The notes beneath the pieces were generated by a model, which was not told the origin of the DNA, searched no databases, and was given only the letters and a program-made list of their open reading frames with translations. Positions 52,468 to 62,448 of a stretch of DNA of 64,000 bases are shown one piece after another. How positions within the stretch are numbered: position 1 is the stretch's first letter; each line of letters opens with the position of its first letter. Both the position numbers and the translations under genes were made by a program. Origin of the DNA: Chengkuizengella marina (GTDB lineage Bacteria; Bacillota; Bacilli; Paenibacillales; KCTC-33759); NCBI RefSeq assembly GCF_009910845.1, contig NZ_SIJB01000005.1, positions 62,001-126,000 of the forward strand, given 5' to 3'.

Positions 52468-54465
52468 ATGAGTGATATGGTTCAAAGTGATAAGAAGTTT
52501 GAGCTTATTTCCGAATACTCTCCACAAGGTGATCAACCACAAGCGATTGAACAGCTGGTTGAAGGAATTAAAGCAGGAAAGAAACACCAAACATTGTTAG
52601 GAGCAACGGGAACAGGTAAGACATTTACGATTGCTCAAACGATTGCAAAAGTAAATCGACCCACACTCGTAATTGCACATAATAAGACACTTGCAGCCCA
52701 ACTGTGCAGCGAGTTTAAAGAGTTTTTTCCTAACAACTCTGTTGATTATTTTGTGAGTTATTATGATTATTATCAACCTGAAGCGTATATGCCTGCTTCA
52801 GATACGTATATAGAAAAAGATTCGAGCATTAACGATGAAATAGATCAGCTTCGACACTCAGCTACAAGCTCCTTATTTGAAAGAAGGGATGTCATTATTG
52901 TAGCTAGTGTATCTTGTATTTACGGTCTTGGGTCTCCAAAAGAATATCGTAATTTAGTATTGGATTTAAAAGTAGGCATGGAACAGTCTAGAGATAAGAT
53001 ATTACATCGATTAGTAGACATCCAGTATCAAAGGAATGATATCAACTTCATTCGAGGCACTTTCCGTGTGCGCGGGGATGTAATAGAAATATTCCCTGCA
53101 TCCGGGATTGAACAAGCCATTCGAATAGAAATGTTTGGTGATGAGATTGAAAGAATTACGGAAGTTGATGTATTAACAGGTGAAATTATAGGCGAAAGGC
53201 AGCATGTTGCCATATTCCCAGCTTCACACTTTGTGACACATGAAGAAACGATGAAAATTGCACTGAAAAATATTGAACGGGAATTAGAGGAGCGATTAGA
53301 GGAATTTCGTGCACAAGGTAAACTTCTTGAAGCTCAACGTCTAGAACAACGAACCAGATATGATATTGAAATGATGGCAGAAATGGGTTTCTGTTCTGGT
53401 ATCGAAAATTATTCAGGTCCACTTACCTTTAGAGAAAGAGGAGCTACTCCCTATACTCTTTTTGATTACTTTCCTAAGGATATGTTAATTGTTGTAGATG
53501 AGTCCCATGTTACCCTTCCACAAATAAGAGGGATGTATAATGGAGATAGAGCTAGGAAAAACATGTTAGTAGATCACGGTTTTCGTTTACCATCTGCGTT
53601 AGATAATCGCCCTTTACAATTTGAGGAGTTTGAAAAAAAGATCAATCAGATCATTCATGTTTCAGCAACTCCAGGTCCTTATGAACTGGAACATACTCCA
53701 GAAATGATACAACAAATTATAAGACCGACAGGATTAATTGATCCAAAAATTGAAGTACGACCAACAAAAGGTCAGGTAGATGATCTCATTAATGAAATAC
53801 AAGAACGTATAGAGAAAGATGAGCGAATTCTAGTCACGACTCTAACGAAAAAAATGGCAGAGGATTTAACTGACTATTTAAAAGAAATCGGAATTAAAGT
53901 AAGGTATTTACATTCTGATATTAAAACACTAGAACGGATGCAAATCATTAGAGATTTACGTTTAGGTACTTTTGATGTTTTAATAGGAATTAATCTGTTA
54001 AGGGAAGGTCTCGATTTACCAGAAGTATCGTTAGTGACGATTTTAGATGCTGATAAGGAAGGGTTTTTAAGATCTGAACGCTCACTCATTCAGACAATCG
54101 GAAGAGCAGCGAGGAATGCAGATGGGTCTGTGATTATGTATGGAGATAAAATCACAGATTCAATGGACAAAGCCATTAAAGAAACAGAACGTAGACGAGA
54201 AATTCAATTAGCTTATAATAAAAAACATGGTGTAACGCCAAAAACGATACGTAAAAAAATCAGAGATGTGATTGAGACAAGTAAGGTTGCTGAACAGAAA
54301 GCAGATTATATTACTGATAAACAAGCAAGTAAGATGTCCAAGAAAGATCGTAAGACATTGATTGAACGTTTAGAGTCAGATATGAAAGAGGCAGCAAAAA
54401 ACTTGCAGTTTGAAAGAGCAGCGGAACTTCGTGATGCTGTATTAGAATTAAAAGCACAGGATTGA
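52468..54465 (+). CDS. uvrB: Excinuclease ABC subunit B
   Basis: UvrB verifies lesions and loads UvrC in nucleotide excision repair. The Walker A is [15 protein letters not shown]. The beta-hairpin region [29 protein letters not shown] box VVDESHVT, helicase motif [16 protein letters not shown], and the C-terminal UVR motif ([27 protein letters not shown]) that binds UvrC are all present. Length is 665 residues. uvrA follows 21 bases later. Confidence 0.98.
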   Translation: MSDMVQSDKKFELISEYSPQGDQPQAIEQLVEGIKAGKKHQTLLGATGTGKTFTIAQTIAKVNRPTLVIAHNKTLAAQLCSEFKEFFPNNSVDYFVSYYDYYQPEAYMPASDTYIEKDSSINDEIDQLRHSATSSLFERRDVIIVASVSCIYGLGSPKEYRNLVLDLKVGMEQSRDKILHRLVDIQYQRNDINFIRGTFRVRGDVIEIFPASGIEQAIRIEMFGDEIERITEVDVLTGEIIGERQHVAIFPASHFVTHEETMKIALKNIERELEERLEEFRAQGKLLEAQRLEQRTRYDIEMMAEMGFCSGIENYSGPLTFRERGATPYTLFDYFPKDMLIVVDESHVTLPQIRGMYNGDRARKNMLVDHGFRLPSALDNRPLQFEEFEKKINQIIHVSATPGPYELEHTPEMIQQIIRPTGLIDPKIEVRPTKGQVDDLINEIQERIEKDERILVTTLTKKMAEDLTDYLKEIGIKVRYLHSDIKTLERMQIIRDLRLGTFDVLIGINLLREGLDLPEVSLVTILDADKEGFLRSERSLIQTIGRAARNADGSVIMYGDKITDSMDKAIKETERRREIQLAYNKKHGVTPKTIRKKIRDVIETSKVAEQKADYITDKQASKMSKKDRKTLIERLESDMKEAAKNLQFERAAELRDAVLELKAQD

Positions 54466-54486
54466 TTAAAAGGAGCGTTTAAAACA

Positions 54487-57369
54487 ATGTCAAAGGATCA
54501 TATCGTGATTAAAGGAGCACGTGCTCATAATTTAAAAAATATAGATGTATCGATTCCTAGAGATAGCTTCGTTGTACTTACTGGATTAAGTGGGTCAGGG
54601 AAATCCTCGCTAGCTTTTGATACGATATATGCTGAAGGACAAAGAAGATACGTTGAATCATTGTCTGCATATGCTAGACAGTTTTTGGGGCAGATGGATA
54701 AACCGGATGTGGATTCAATTGAAGGGTTATCTCCAGCTATTTCTATTGATCAAAAAACAACGAGTCGTAATCCGAGGTCTACAGTAGGGACCGTTACGGA
54801 AATTTATGATTATCTTCGTTTGTTATACGCACGTATTGGTAGACCTCATTGCCCTAAACATGGAATTGAAATTACCTCTCAGACTGTAGAGCAAATGGTA
54901 GATCGAATATTAGAATATCCTCACAAAACCAAACTGCAAATATTAGCCCCTCTTGTATCAGGTCGTAAGGGCGAGCACGTTAAGTTATTGGAGGACATTC
55001 GTAAACAAGGGTTTGTTCGTGTGCGAGTTGATGGGGATATCAAAGATCTGTCTGAAACAATCAAGTTAGAAAAGAATAAAAAACATCATATTGAGGTCGT
55101 CATTGACCGCATTGTGATTAAAGATCAAATTCAAACAAGACTGGCAGACTCCATTGAAACAGCATTGAAATTATCTGAAGGACAGGTCATCATTGATATT
55201 ATTGGGCAAGAAGAATTGATGTTTAATTCCAATCTTGCTTGCCCAGAGTGTGGGTTTAGTATAGAGGAATTGTCTCCACGTATGTTTTCTTTTAATAGTC
55301 CTTATGGAGCATGTGCTGAATGTGATGGATTAGGATTAAAAATGATTGTGGATCCAGACCTATTAGTTCCCAATAAAGATAAATCAATTAGTGAAGGTGC
55401 ATTTGAAGCTTGGACTGGCAGTACATCTAATTATTATCCACAATTTTTAGCTGCGGTATGTGCACATTTTAACATTCCGATGGATGTACCTGTTGGAGAG
55501 CTTTCAGAAGAGCAAATGAACACGTTGTTATATGGAACAGGTGAGGAAAAAGTTAAATTTGTTTATGAAAATGATTTTGGAAAACGTCGGGAAGCGATCG
55601 TTCCATTTGAAGGGATTATTAATAATTTAGAGCGAAGATATAGAGATACAGCTTCAAATGGGATTCGTGAGCATATAGAAGGTTTTATGAGTGCGAAACA
55701 ATGTAATAAGTGTAAAGGACAACGATTAAAACCTGAGAGCTTGGCTGTAACAATTAATGGGCAAAACATTGGTTATGCAACGAGTCTATCCATCAGTGAA
55801 GCCTGTGATTTCTTTGATTCTTTGATATTAACGGAAAAAGAAATGAAAATTGCTCAATTAATTTTGAAAGAAATTAATGCTAGATTAGGTTTCCTTAACA
55901 ATGTAGGATTGGATTATTTAACCTTAAGCAGAGCTGCAGGAACGTTATCTGGTGGTGAAGCACAACGGATTCGATTAGCCACACAAATCGGCTCGAGTCT
56001 GATGGGTGTTTTATATATATTAGACGAACCGAGTATTGGTTTGCATCAGAGAGATAATGACCGATTGTTACAAACCTTAAAACATATGCGTGATATAGGG
56101 AATACACTTGTCGTTGTTGAACATGATGAAGATACGATGAAGGAAGCCGATTATATTATTGATATTGGACCAGGAGCAGGTATACATGGTGGAACAATCG
56201 TTTCTCAAGGTACACCTGAGCAGGTGATGGAAGATGAGAATTCTTTGACAGGGAATTACTTGAGTGGTAAAAAGTTCATTCCAGTTCCGATGGATAGAAG
56301 AACACCAAATGGAAAATGGTTAGAAGTAAAAGGAGCAAAGGAAAACAACTTAAGAAATGTAAATGCCAAATTTCCACTAGGTGTGTTCAGCTGTGTAACG
56401 GGAGTTTCAGGATCTGGTAAAAGTACTTTAATTAATGAAATCTTATATAAAACATTAGCAAGAGAGTTACACAAAGCGAGTAAAGTAAGACCAGGGAAAT
56501 ATAAAGAAATCAATGGTTTAGAACATGTGGAAAAGGTTGTTGATATTAATCAATCTCCAATTGGAAGAACACCGAGATCAAATCCAGCAACTTATACAGG
56601 AGTATTTGATGATATTAGAGATGTGTTTGCTGCTACATCTGAAGCTAAAGTAAGAGGATACAAAAAAGGAAGGTTCAGCTTTAATGTAAAGGGCGGACGT
56701 TGTGAAGCCTGTCGTGGTGAAGGAATTATTAAAATCGAAATGCACTTTCTACCGGACGTTTACGTACCTTGTGAAATTTGTAAAGGCAAAAGATACAATC
56801 GTGAAACGTTAGAGGTGAAATACAAAGGGAAAAATATATCGGACATTTTGGATATGACGATAGAGGATGCTTGTGAGTTTTTTAAAAACATCCCTAGAAT
56901 CCAGCGCAAATTACAAACCTTGCTTGACGTAGGGTTAGGATATATGGATCTAGGTCAACCAGCAACAACTCTTTCTGGGGGAGAAGCTCAAAGGGTAAAA
57001 CTAGCTTCTGAGCTTTACAGAAGAAGTACTGGCAAAACCATATATATATTAGATGAACCAACTACAGGTTTACATGTACATGATATCGATCGTCTATTAA
57101 AAGTATTACATCGATTAGTCGATAATGGGGACAGTGTATTGGTTATTGAACACAACTTAGATGTCATTAAAACAGCAGATTATATTATCGATTTAGGACC
57201 TGAAGGTGGAAAAGGCGGAGGACAAATCATTGCTGCTGGCTCACCTGAAGAACTTATTAAAGTGAAAAAGTCATATACAGGAAAATATTTAGCACCTGTG
57301 TTGAAAAGAGATACAGGTCGAACAACAAGTAATGAAAATATAGATGTGAGTGAAAGTGTTGTTTCATAA
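54487..57369 (+). CDS. uvrA: Excinuclease ABC subunit A
   Basis: The damage-recognition ATPase, 960 residues, with two ABC modules. Walker A sites are [14 protein letters not shown] (near residue 34) and [15 protein letters not shown] (near 642). Signature motifs are [18 protein letters not shown] and [18 protein letters not shown]. Zinc fingers of the CPECGF...CAECDG and CEACRGEG...CEICKGKR types lie between. It is co-transcribed with uvrB. Confidence 0.98.
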   Translation: MSKDHIVIKGARAHNLKNIDVSIPRDSFVVLTGLSGSGKSSLAFDTIYAEGQRRYVESLSAYARQFLGQMDKPDVDSIEGLSPAISIDQKTTSRNPRSTVGTVTEIYDYLRLLYARIGRPHCPKHGIEITSQTVEQMVDRILEYPHKTKLQILAPLVSGRKGEHVKLLEDIRKQGFVRVRVDGDIKDLSETIKLEKNKKHHIEVVIDRIVIKDQIQTRLADSIETALKLSEGQVIIDIIGQEELMFNSNLACPECGFSIEELSPRMFSFNSPYGACAECDGLGLKMIVDPDLLVPNKDKSISEGAFEAWTGSTSNYYPQFLAAVCAHFNIPMDVPVGELSEEQMNTLLYGTGEEKVKFVYENDFGKRREAIVPFEGIINNLERRYRDTASNGIREHIEGFMSAKQCNKCKGQRLKPESLAVTINGQNIGYATSLSISEACDFFDSLILTEKEMKIAQLILKEINARLGFLNNVGLDYLTLSRAAGTLSGGEAQRIRLATQIGSSLMGVLYILDEPSIGLHQRDNDRLLQTLKHMRDIGNTLVVVEHDEDTMKEADYIIDIGPGAGIHGGTIVSQGTPEQVMEDENSLTGNYLSGKKFIPVPMDRRTPNGKWLEVKGAKENNLRNVNAKFPLGVFSCVTGVSGSGKSTLINEILYKTLARELHKASKVRPGKYKEINGLEHVEKVVDINQSPIGRTPRSNPATYTGVFDDIRDVFAATSEAKVRGYKKGRFSFNVKGGRCEACRGEGIIKIEMHFLPDVYVPCEICKGKRYNRETLEVKYKGKNISDILDMTIEDACEFFKNIPRIQRKLQTLLDVGLGYMDLGQPATTLSGGEAQRVKLASELYRRSTGKTIYILDEPTTGLHVHDIDRLLKVLHRLVDNGDSVLVIEHNLDVIKTADYIIDLGPEGGKGGGQIIAAGSPEELIKVKKSYTGKYLAPVLKRDTGRTTSNENIDVSESVVS

Positions 57370-57720
57370 ATAAAAAATGATAATTATTCAATGAAAATAG
57401 CATCTCATTTTGAGGTGCTATTTTCCATTTATTAGATTCTCCAAATAGAACGGAAATAACAGTAAATTCTGTCATAAGATACTATGTCTTTTCTTTGAAT
57501 TTAGTATTACAATGGTATTGTAGTGTTGGACAAGTTCAGCATTATTAATGCTACTAATCATACAGTAAATTGATATACTTGACCCTTAATTAGAGTCTGA
57601 AAGACCCTGTTTCAGATCATTTCTTCATGGGGTTATGTTTTCTACTGATAGAAGTGTCGCTACTGCTTTATCTTGTTCTAACAATGCACAAACTAATATA
57701 ACTATGGGGGAGGAAACAAA
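57370..57720. other. Intergenic region between uvrA and the secreted nuclease
   Basis: 351 bp with the uvrA terminator (57394-57424) and a short hairpin TCTGAAA/TTTCAGA near 57597-57617. No clear SigA promoter and no coding frame with a ribosome binding site were seen. Confidence 0.4.
57394..57424 (+). terminator. uvrA terminator
   Basis: AAAATAGCATCTCA pairs with TGAGGTGCTATTTT (one G-T pair) around a 3-base loop, 24 bases after the stop codon. Confidence 0.9.
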
Positions 57721-60700
57721 ATGTATATGAAAAAAAGTGTATCTATTTTCATGGCATTTGTTTTAGTAATCAGCTTATTCAGTACAAGCATTATGAACAT
57801 CAGCTCTGCGGAGCAGCAAACATTTGTTGAAACCTTAAGCAACTCCGATGCACCAGGGAACACTTATGCTGACGGGTCTTTTGTTGGTGACAATGGTATT
57901 ACATGGTCTTACGTATCAGCACGTGACGAGTCAGGCTATGGGATTGATGAAAACGGTTTAATGTTAAGAAATTCTGATTCAAACAGTAGTATCGTTTCAG
58001 AAGTCATTCCAGAAGGTATTAGTTCGTTTTCAGTAGATCTTAAAAAAGGATTTACTGGAGCTGGGAATCGTCAAGTTGAGTTATTTATAAATGGAGAGTC
58101 TAAAGGCACATCAGAGGCATTTGATGATACTGACGTTCATACATTTTCAGTGGATGAAATGAATATAGCTGGAGATGTAGAAATTAAAATCGTTAATACA
58201 ACTGCGAAACAAGTCGTAATTGACAACATTACATGGACAAGTTTTGATGGACAGATTACACAAGTTTCTCCTGTGAAATCCTCTCCAGGAGCAGGTGAAG
58301 TAACAGCAGGAACAGAAGTAACACTTTCTACTTCAACTGCAGACGCACAAATTTATTATACGTTAGATGGCTCTGAGCCAACGGTTGAAAGTACTTTATA
58401 TGAAAATCCAATTATTGTTGAAGAATCATTATCCATCAAAGCAATTGCAATGAAAGATGGACTTGATTCAAGTGAAGTTGCTACATTTCATTATACAGTG
58501 AAACCACCACTAACATTAAGTAACATTTTAGATGTGAGAAGCAATGTTGGTGTAGAAGCTAAAATTGAAGGTATTGTAACTGCTTCTTTTGAAGCTGGTG
58601 GAAAAACAAACTTATATGTACAAGATAATACAGCAGGTATTATTGTAAGAGGTAGTGGATTGTCTGCTTCAATCGGAGATAAAATCACTGCAGAAGGATC
58701 AGTATCTGATTACTATGGTATGGCACAGTTTGAAGTAGATGGACTTACTATACTAGTAGAAGATGAGGGTACGCCAGAACCACAACTTGTAATATCAACT
58801 GATCTTACAAGTGAAAATGGTGAAGCAGTAGAAGCTGAGCTTGTTACAATCGAAAAAGTAACAATACAAGAAGTAGATAACTTTGGAAATTATACAGCTG
58901 TTGATCAAAACGGCACATTCAAATTAAATCCAGATAATGAAAGTTTGTTAGAAGTAGGCAAAACTTATGAACAAATTACAGGTGTTGTAGATTATAACTA
59001 TAACGAATATAAAATTGTACCACGTTTTTCATTAGATGTGATTCAAGAGTACTTTACAGTATACGCTCAGCCTGGAACTGGTAAAATTGAAGAAGGAAAT
59101 ACAGTAACATTAATGACGTTTGTCGAAAATGGTACGATTTATTATACGGTAGATGGATCAAACCCAACTACTGAAAGTAATGTATATGCTGAACCTATTC
59201 AAATTAATGAAGATACAACGATCAAAGCTATTGTTGTAGAAGATAACAATGCAAGTGATGTTGTTACATTTGAATATACAGTAGTTTTACCTTTAGATTC
59301 TTTAGATATTCATGATATTCAAGGAGCATCTCATACTTCGTTATATGAAGGTTTAATTGTAAAAGATGTACCTGGAATTGTAACACACGTAGATGGAACA
59401 TCCGAGTTTTTCATGGAGTCAGTTGTAGCTGATGATGACATTCGCACATCTGAAGGGATCAAAGTATATGCGAGAAATTCAGGGGTGAAAGTCGGAGATT
59501 TAGTTTCAGTAACAGGTGAAGTAGTTGAATATAGAGAAGATGGATATGATGATGCAGCAGATCTTTTAACAACAGAAATTAGTGCAAGTTCTGTAGAAGT
59601 GGTTGCAAATGATCAACCATTATCAGCACCAATTGAGCTTGGTGTTGATCGCTTGATACCAACTTCAATTATTGATAATGATGCATTTACTGTTTTTGAT
59701 CCAGAAGAAGACGGTATTGATTTTTATGAAAGTTTAGAAGGTATGAGAGTCACAATAAGTGATGCTTCCGTAATCGCTCCACCTAAATATGATGAGATCC
59801 CAGTTGTACTTGAAGGTTCAGTGGATGCAAACCGCACTCCAGCTGGTGGAATATTAATTTCAGAAGATGAATTAAATCCTGAACGTATTATGGTTAAAGT
59901 ATCAAACGAACCAACTGTAAAAGTGGGAGATCGTTTTGATGGAACGATTACAGGGATCTTTAGTTATGATTACAGTAACTTTAAGTTGTTAGCTATTGAA
60001 GAATTGCCAGAGGTAATTGATGGAGGTACTGAACGTGAAGTGTCAACGATTCAACCTGCAGAGGACAAATTGACAGTAGCTTCATACAATGTGGAAAACT
60101 TCTCACTTGAAAGTGGGCAAGAGAAGATAAATACAATTGCAGAATCAATGATAACTAATTTAAATACTCCAGACATTGTTGGACTTGTTGAAGTTCAAGA
60201 TAATGATGGTCCAACAGATAGTGGTGTAACGGATGCTAGCCAGAGCTACCAAGCATTAATTGCAGCGATAGAAGCTCATGGAGGTCCGACGTATGAATTT
60301 ACTGAAATTGCACCAATTGATAAAACAGACGGTGGTCAACCAGGTGGTAACATCCGTGTAGGATATATTTATAATCCAGAACGTGTAAGCCTTGTTGAAA
60401 AACAAGCAGGAGACGCTATTACAGCAGTAGGATATGATGAAAATGGATTAACATTAAATCCGGGTCGTATCGATCCAACGAATGAAGCGTTTGAAAGCTC
60501 TCGTAAATCATTAGCAGCAGAATTTGAATTTAATGGTGAAAGAGTGATTGTAATTGCAAACCACTTTAATTCAAAACGTGGTGATGGTGCTCCATTTGGT
60601 AGTGAACAACCCGTAGTATTAGGAAGTGAACCACAACGTTTAGAAATGGCGAAAGCCATTAATGGCTTTATTCAAGATGTATTAACTGTAAATCCTGAAT

Positions 60701-61308
60701 CAAACATTGTTGTTTTAGGAGATATGAACGACTTTGAATTCTCTAATCCTTTAGATGTTTTAAAAGGAAATGAACTAGTTAATATGGTTGATCAGCTTCC
60801 TGTGGAAGAAAGATATACGTATAATTATCAAGGGAATTCTCAAGTATTAGATCACATTTTGGTAAGTAACAATTTACTTGATAACACAGTGGCTGACATT
60901 GTAAATATGAATGCAGACTTCACAGAAGAACATGGCCGTACTAGTGACCATGATCCTGTAATGATTCAGATTGACTTTAATGATCCAGTAGGTGATTTAA
61001 CAAATGTGTTTGAACAGTTAAAGTACAATGAAGTATCAACACAAGAAGTTGCTGAACTAATTGTTTCTAAAGTGGTTTCTGGAGAATTTAGTTCAAATGA
61101 AATAAGTAATTTGTTAAAAGAAGTATTTTTAACAAATGTTTCAGATCATAAGGTCATCAAACAAGCAGAAAAAAGAATAGATCATATCGAAAAAGATTTA
61201 AATCATATGTTGAAGGATTTAAATAAAGGTAAAAAATTTAAAGAAGATAAATATGTGAAACTAGTGGCAAAAGAATTAAACAAACTTCTTAAAGAATTTA
61301 GTAAATAA
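57721..61308 (+). CDS. Large secreted endonuclease/exonuclease/phosphatase-family protein
   Basis: An exported 1195-residue multidomain enzyme. A signal peptide (SIFMAFVLVISLFSTSIM...SSA) leads into an N-terminal beta domain. Two chitobiase-C-like repeats follow (about 185-260 and 442-525; each has YYT(L/V)DGS and PT), alternating with OB-fold-like nuclease-associated domains. The EEP catalytic domain spans about 780-1085, with ASYNVENF, VGLVEVQDN, VIANHFNSKRGDG, VLGDMNDFEF and GRTSDHDPVM, so all metal and catalytic residues appear intact. The helical C-terminus (about 1095-1195) resembles FIMAH domains. Likely an extracellular nuclease of the YhcR type. GGGGGAGG is 7 bases from the ATG. Confidence 0.87.
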   Translation: MYMKKSVSIFMAFVLVISLFSTSIMNISSAEQQTFVETLSNSDAPGNTYADGSFVGDNGITWSYVSARDESGYGIDENGLMLRNSDSNSSIVSEVIPEGISSFSVDLKKGFTGAGNRQVELFINGESKGTSEAFDDTDVHTFSVDEMNIAGDVEIKIVNTTAKQVVIDNITWTSFDGQITQVSPVKSSPGAGEVTAGTEVTLSTSTADAQIYYTLDGSEPTVESTLYENPIIVEESLSIKAIAMKDGLDSSEVATFHYTVKPPLTLSNILDVRSNVGVEAKIEGIVTASFEAGGKTNLYVQDNTAGIIVRGSGLSASIGDKITAEGSVSDYYGMAQFEVDGLTILVEDEGTPEPQLVISTDLTSENGEAVEAELVTIEKVTIQEVDNFGNYTAVDQNGTFKLNPDNESLLEVGKTYEQITGVVDYNYNEYKIVPRFSLDVIQEYFTVYAQPGTGKIEEGNTVTLMTFVENGTIYYTVDGSNPTTESNVYAEPIQINEDTTIKAIVVEDNNASDVVTFEYTVVLPLDSLDIHDIQGASHTSLYEGLIVKDVPGIVTHVDGTSEFFMESVVADDDIRTSEGIKVYARNSGVKVGDLVSVTGEVVEYREDGYDDAADLLTTEISASSVEVVANDQPLSAPIELGVDRLIPTSIIDNDAFTVFDPEEDGIDFYESLEGMRVTISDASVIAPPKYDEIPVVLEGSVDANRTPAGGILISEDELNPERIMVKVSNEPTVKVGDRFDGTITGIFSYDYSNFKLLAIEELPEVIDGGTEREVSTIQPAEDKLTVASYNVENFSLESGQEKINTIAESMITNLNTPDIVGLVEVQDNDGPTDSGVTDASQSYQALIAAIEAHGGPTYEFTEIAPIDKTDGGQPGGNIRVGYIYNPERVSLVEKQAGDAITAVGYDENGLTLNPGRIDPTNEAFESSRKSLAAEFEFNGERVIVIANHFNSKRGDGAPFGSEQPVVLGSEPQRLEMAKAINGFIQDVLTVNPESNIVVLGDMNDFEFSNPLDVLKGNELVNMVDQLPVEERYTYNYQGNSQVLDHILVSNNLLDNTVADIVNMNADFTEEHGRTSDHDPVMIQIDFNDPVGDLTNVFEQLKYNEVSTQEVAELIVSKVVSGEFSSNEISNLLKEVFLTNVSDHKVIKQAEKRIDHIEKDLNHMLKDLNKGKKFKEDKYVKLVAKELNKLLKEFSK

Positions 61309-61339
61309 AGTAAGTTAAATTAATAAAATAAGCTATACC

Positions 61340-61377
61340 AATAGAACCCCTTTGCTTTAAAACGTAGGGGTTCTATT
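61340..61377 (+). terminator. Terminator of the secreted nuclease gene
   Basis: AATAGAACCCC and GGGGTTCTATT are exact complements; the following sequence is only moderately T-rich. Confidence 0.75.
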
Positions 61378-61466
61378 GTATATTTATGAAGTACATCTTA
61401 AAAGAAAATGAAGATTCTTATATAATAATATATATATAGTTTAATAATAAAAAGGAGTTATGGTTT

Positions 61467-62078
61467 ATGACTTCCATTTATGAAAAAGCGATGGGAAAAT
61501 CATTTTATAACTTACATCCAAAATTACAAAAAAGATATACAATTGTTCAAGGGGGCTCTTTCCAAGCTAGTGGTATCATGAAAAATATACAACGTGGACC
61601 TAATTGGTTATACCCTTTATTTTTATTGGGTTTAAAAAGGAAACTTTTATTTCCCGATCAAGGTAAGAATATTCCTTTTACGATGGTAAATGAAGTTCAA
61701 AATGATAAGCAAGATAAACAAGAGATTGTACGTTGGGAAAGAGTTTTTCATTTTAAAAAAAAGCAGAGGATTTTTACTACAATAACTCGATATGATGATG
61801 AACGAAATATAATCATAGATTACCTTGGAGAACCGAGTTTATTTTCTTCTGATTTAGATTATTCTTCTACAGATCAAGGTGATTTAAAAATAAAAACCAT
61901 AAACCAACGTATATTGCTTGGAAGATTTGAAATCCCATTACCAAAGATTTTACAAGGTTCAGGAACGGTAATAGAAAAATATTTAGATGACAAAGATGTG
62001 TATTATGTTCAGGTTGAGATAAGAAATCCAATGGTTGGGATCTTATTTAAGTATGAAGGAGAATTTACCCAAATCTAA
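61467..62078 (+). CDS. DUF4166 domain protein
   Basis: A 203-residue protein covering the DUF4166 domain, with SIYEKAMGKSFYNLHPKLQKRY at the start, VRWERVFHFKKKQRIFTT in the middle, and QRILLGRFEIPLPKILQGSGTVIEKYLDDKDVYYVQVEIRNPMVG at the end. In Bacillales the domain often stands alone or is fused to a saccharopine-dehydrogenase-like module. It has no established activity and no signal peptide. AAAGGAG precedes the ATG. Confidence 0.8.
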   Translation: MTSIYEKAMGKSFYNLHPKLQKRYTIVQGGSFQASGIMKNIQRGPNWLYPLFLLGLKRKLLFPDQGKNIPFTMVNEVQNDKQDKQEIVRWERVFHFKKKQRIFTTITRYDDERNIIIDYLGEPSLFSSDLDYSSTDQGDLKIKTINQRILLGRFEIPLPKILQGSGTVIEKYLDDKDVYYVQVEIRNPMVGILFKYEGEFTQI

Positions 62079-62448
62079 CAAATTAAATGATGTTCTCTAC
62101 AATTTTTTTAAAATTAGTGATTATAATAAACCCTCTATGCAAAGAATGGGAAAAGCTTATTCTAAAACTTTAAATATTACTATTGAAATCGATACCAATT
62201 TAAATTAGAATAATAATAGAGAGAAATTAATAGCGCTATTATAGATTCATTTACACAAAACAGCAAGTATTATTCTAAATTTATGAAAACGATTCCATAT
62301 ATAATGAGAATATGATATGAATTGTTTTCTAGCTAGGAGGTGCAGCAAAACCAAAACAAAATTTTAACAAATGATATTTGATATGAGAAAAACAGTTCAT
62401 ATTTTATGATCAAAACAGGAATTTATTTGAATTGAAAGAGGTGTATAC
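62079..62448. other. Intergenic region upstream of the GH30 gene
   Basis: 370 bp, AT-rich. It contains a TATAAT (62300-62305) with an overlapping cre-like sequence and an isolated AGGAGGTG (around 62335) that is not followed by a start codon at workable distance. No complete small gene was found. Confidence 0.4.
62284..62297 (+). promoter_or_regulatory. cre-like site at the GH30 gene promoter
   Basis: TGAAAACGATTCCA matches the catabolite-responsive element consensus (TGWAANCGNTNWCA) with one mismatch and sits 2 bases upstream of a TATAAT at 62300-62305. CcpA repression of a secreted glycosidase would be expected. Confidence 0.45.

Noticed and set aside
57590-57660. Hairpin-rich leader of the secreted nuclease as a riboswitch
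   Set aside because: Only one 7-bp hairpin is clear and no conserved riboswitch motif was recognised.
62335-62360. Isolated AGGAGGTG suggesting a small gene before the GH30 gene
   Set aside because: No ATG, GTG or TTG start with a sustained frame occurs at workable distance.
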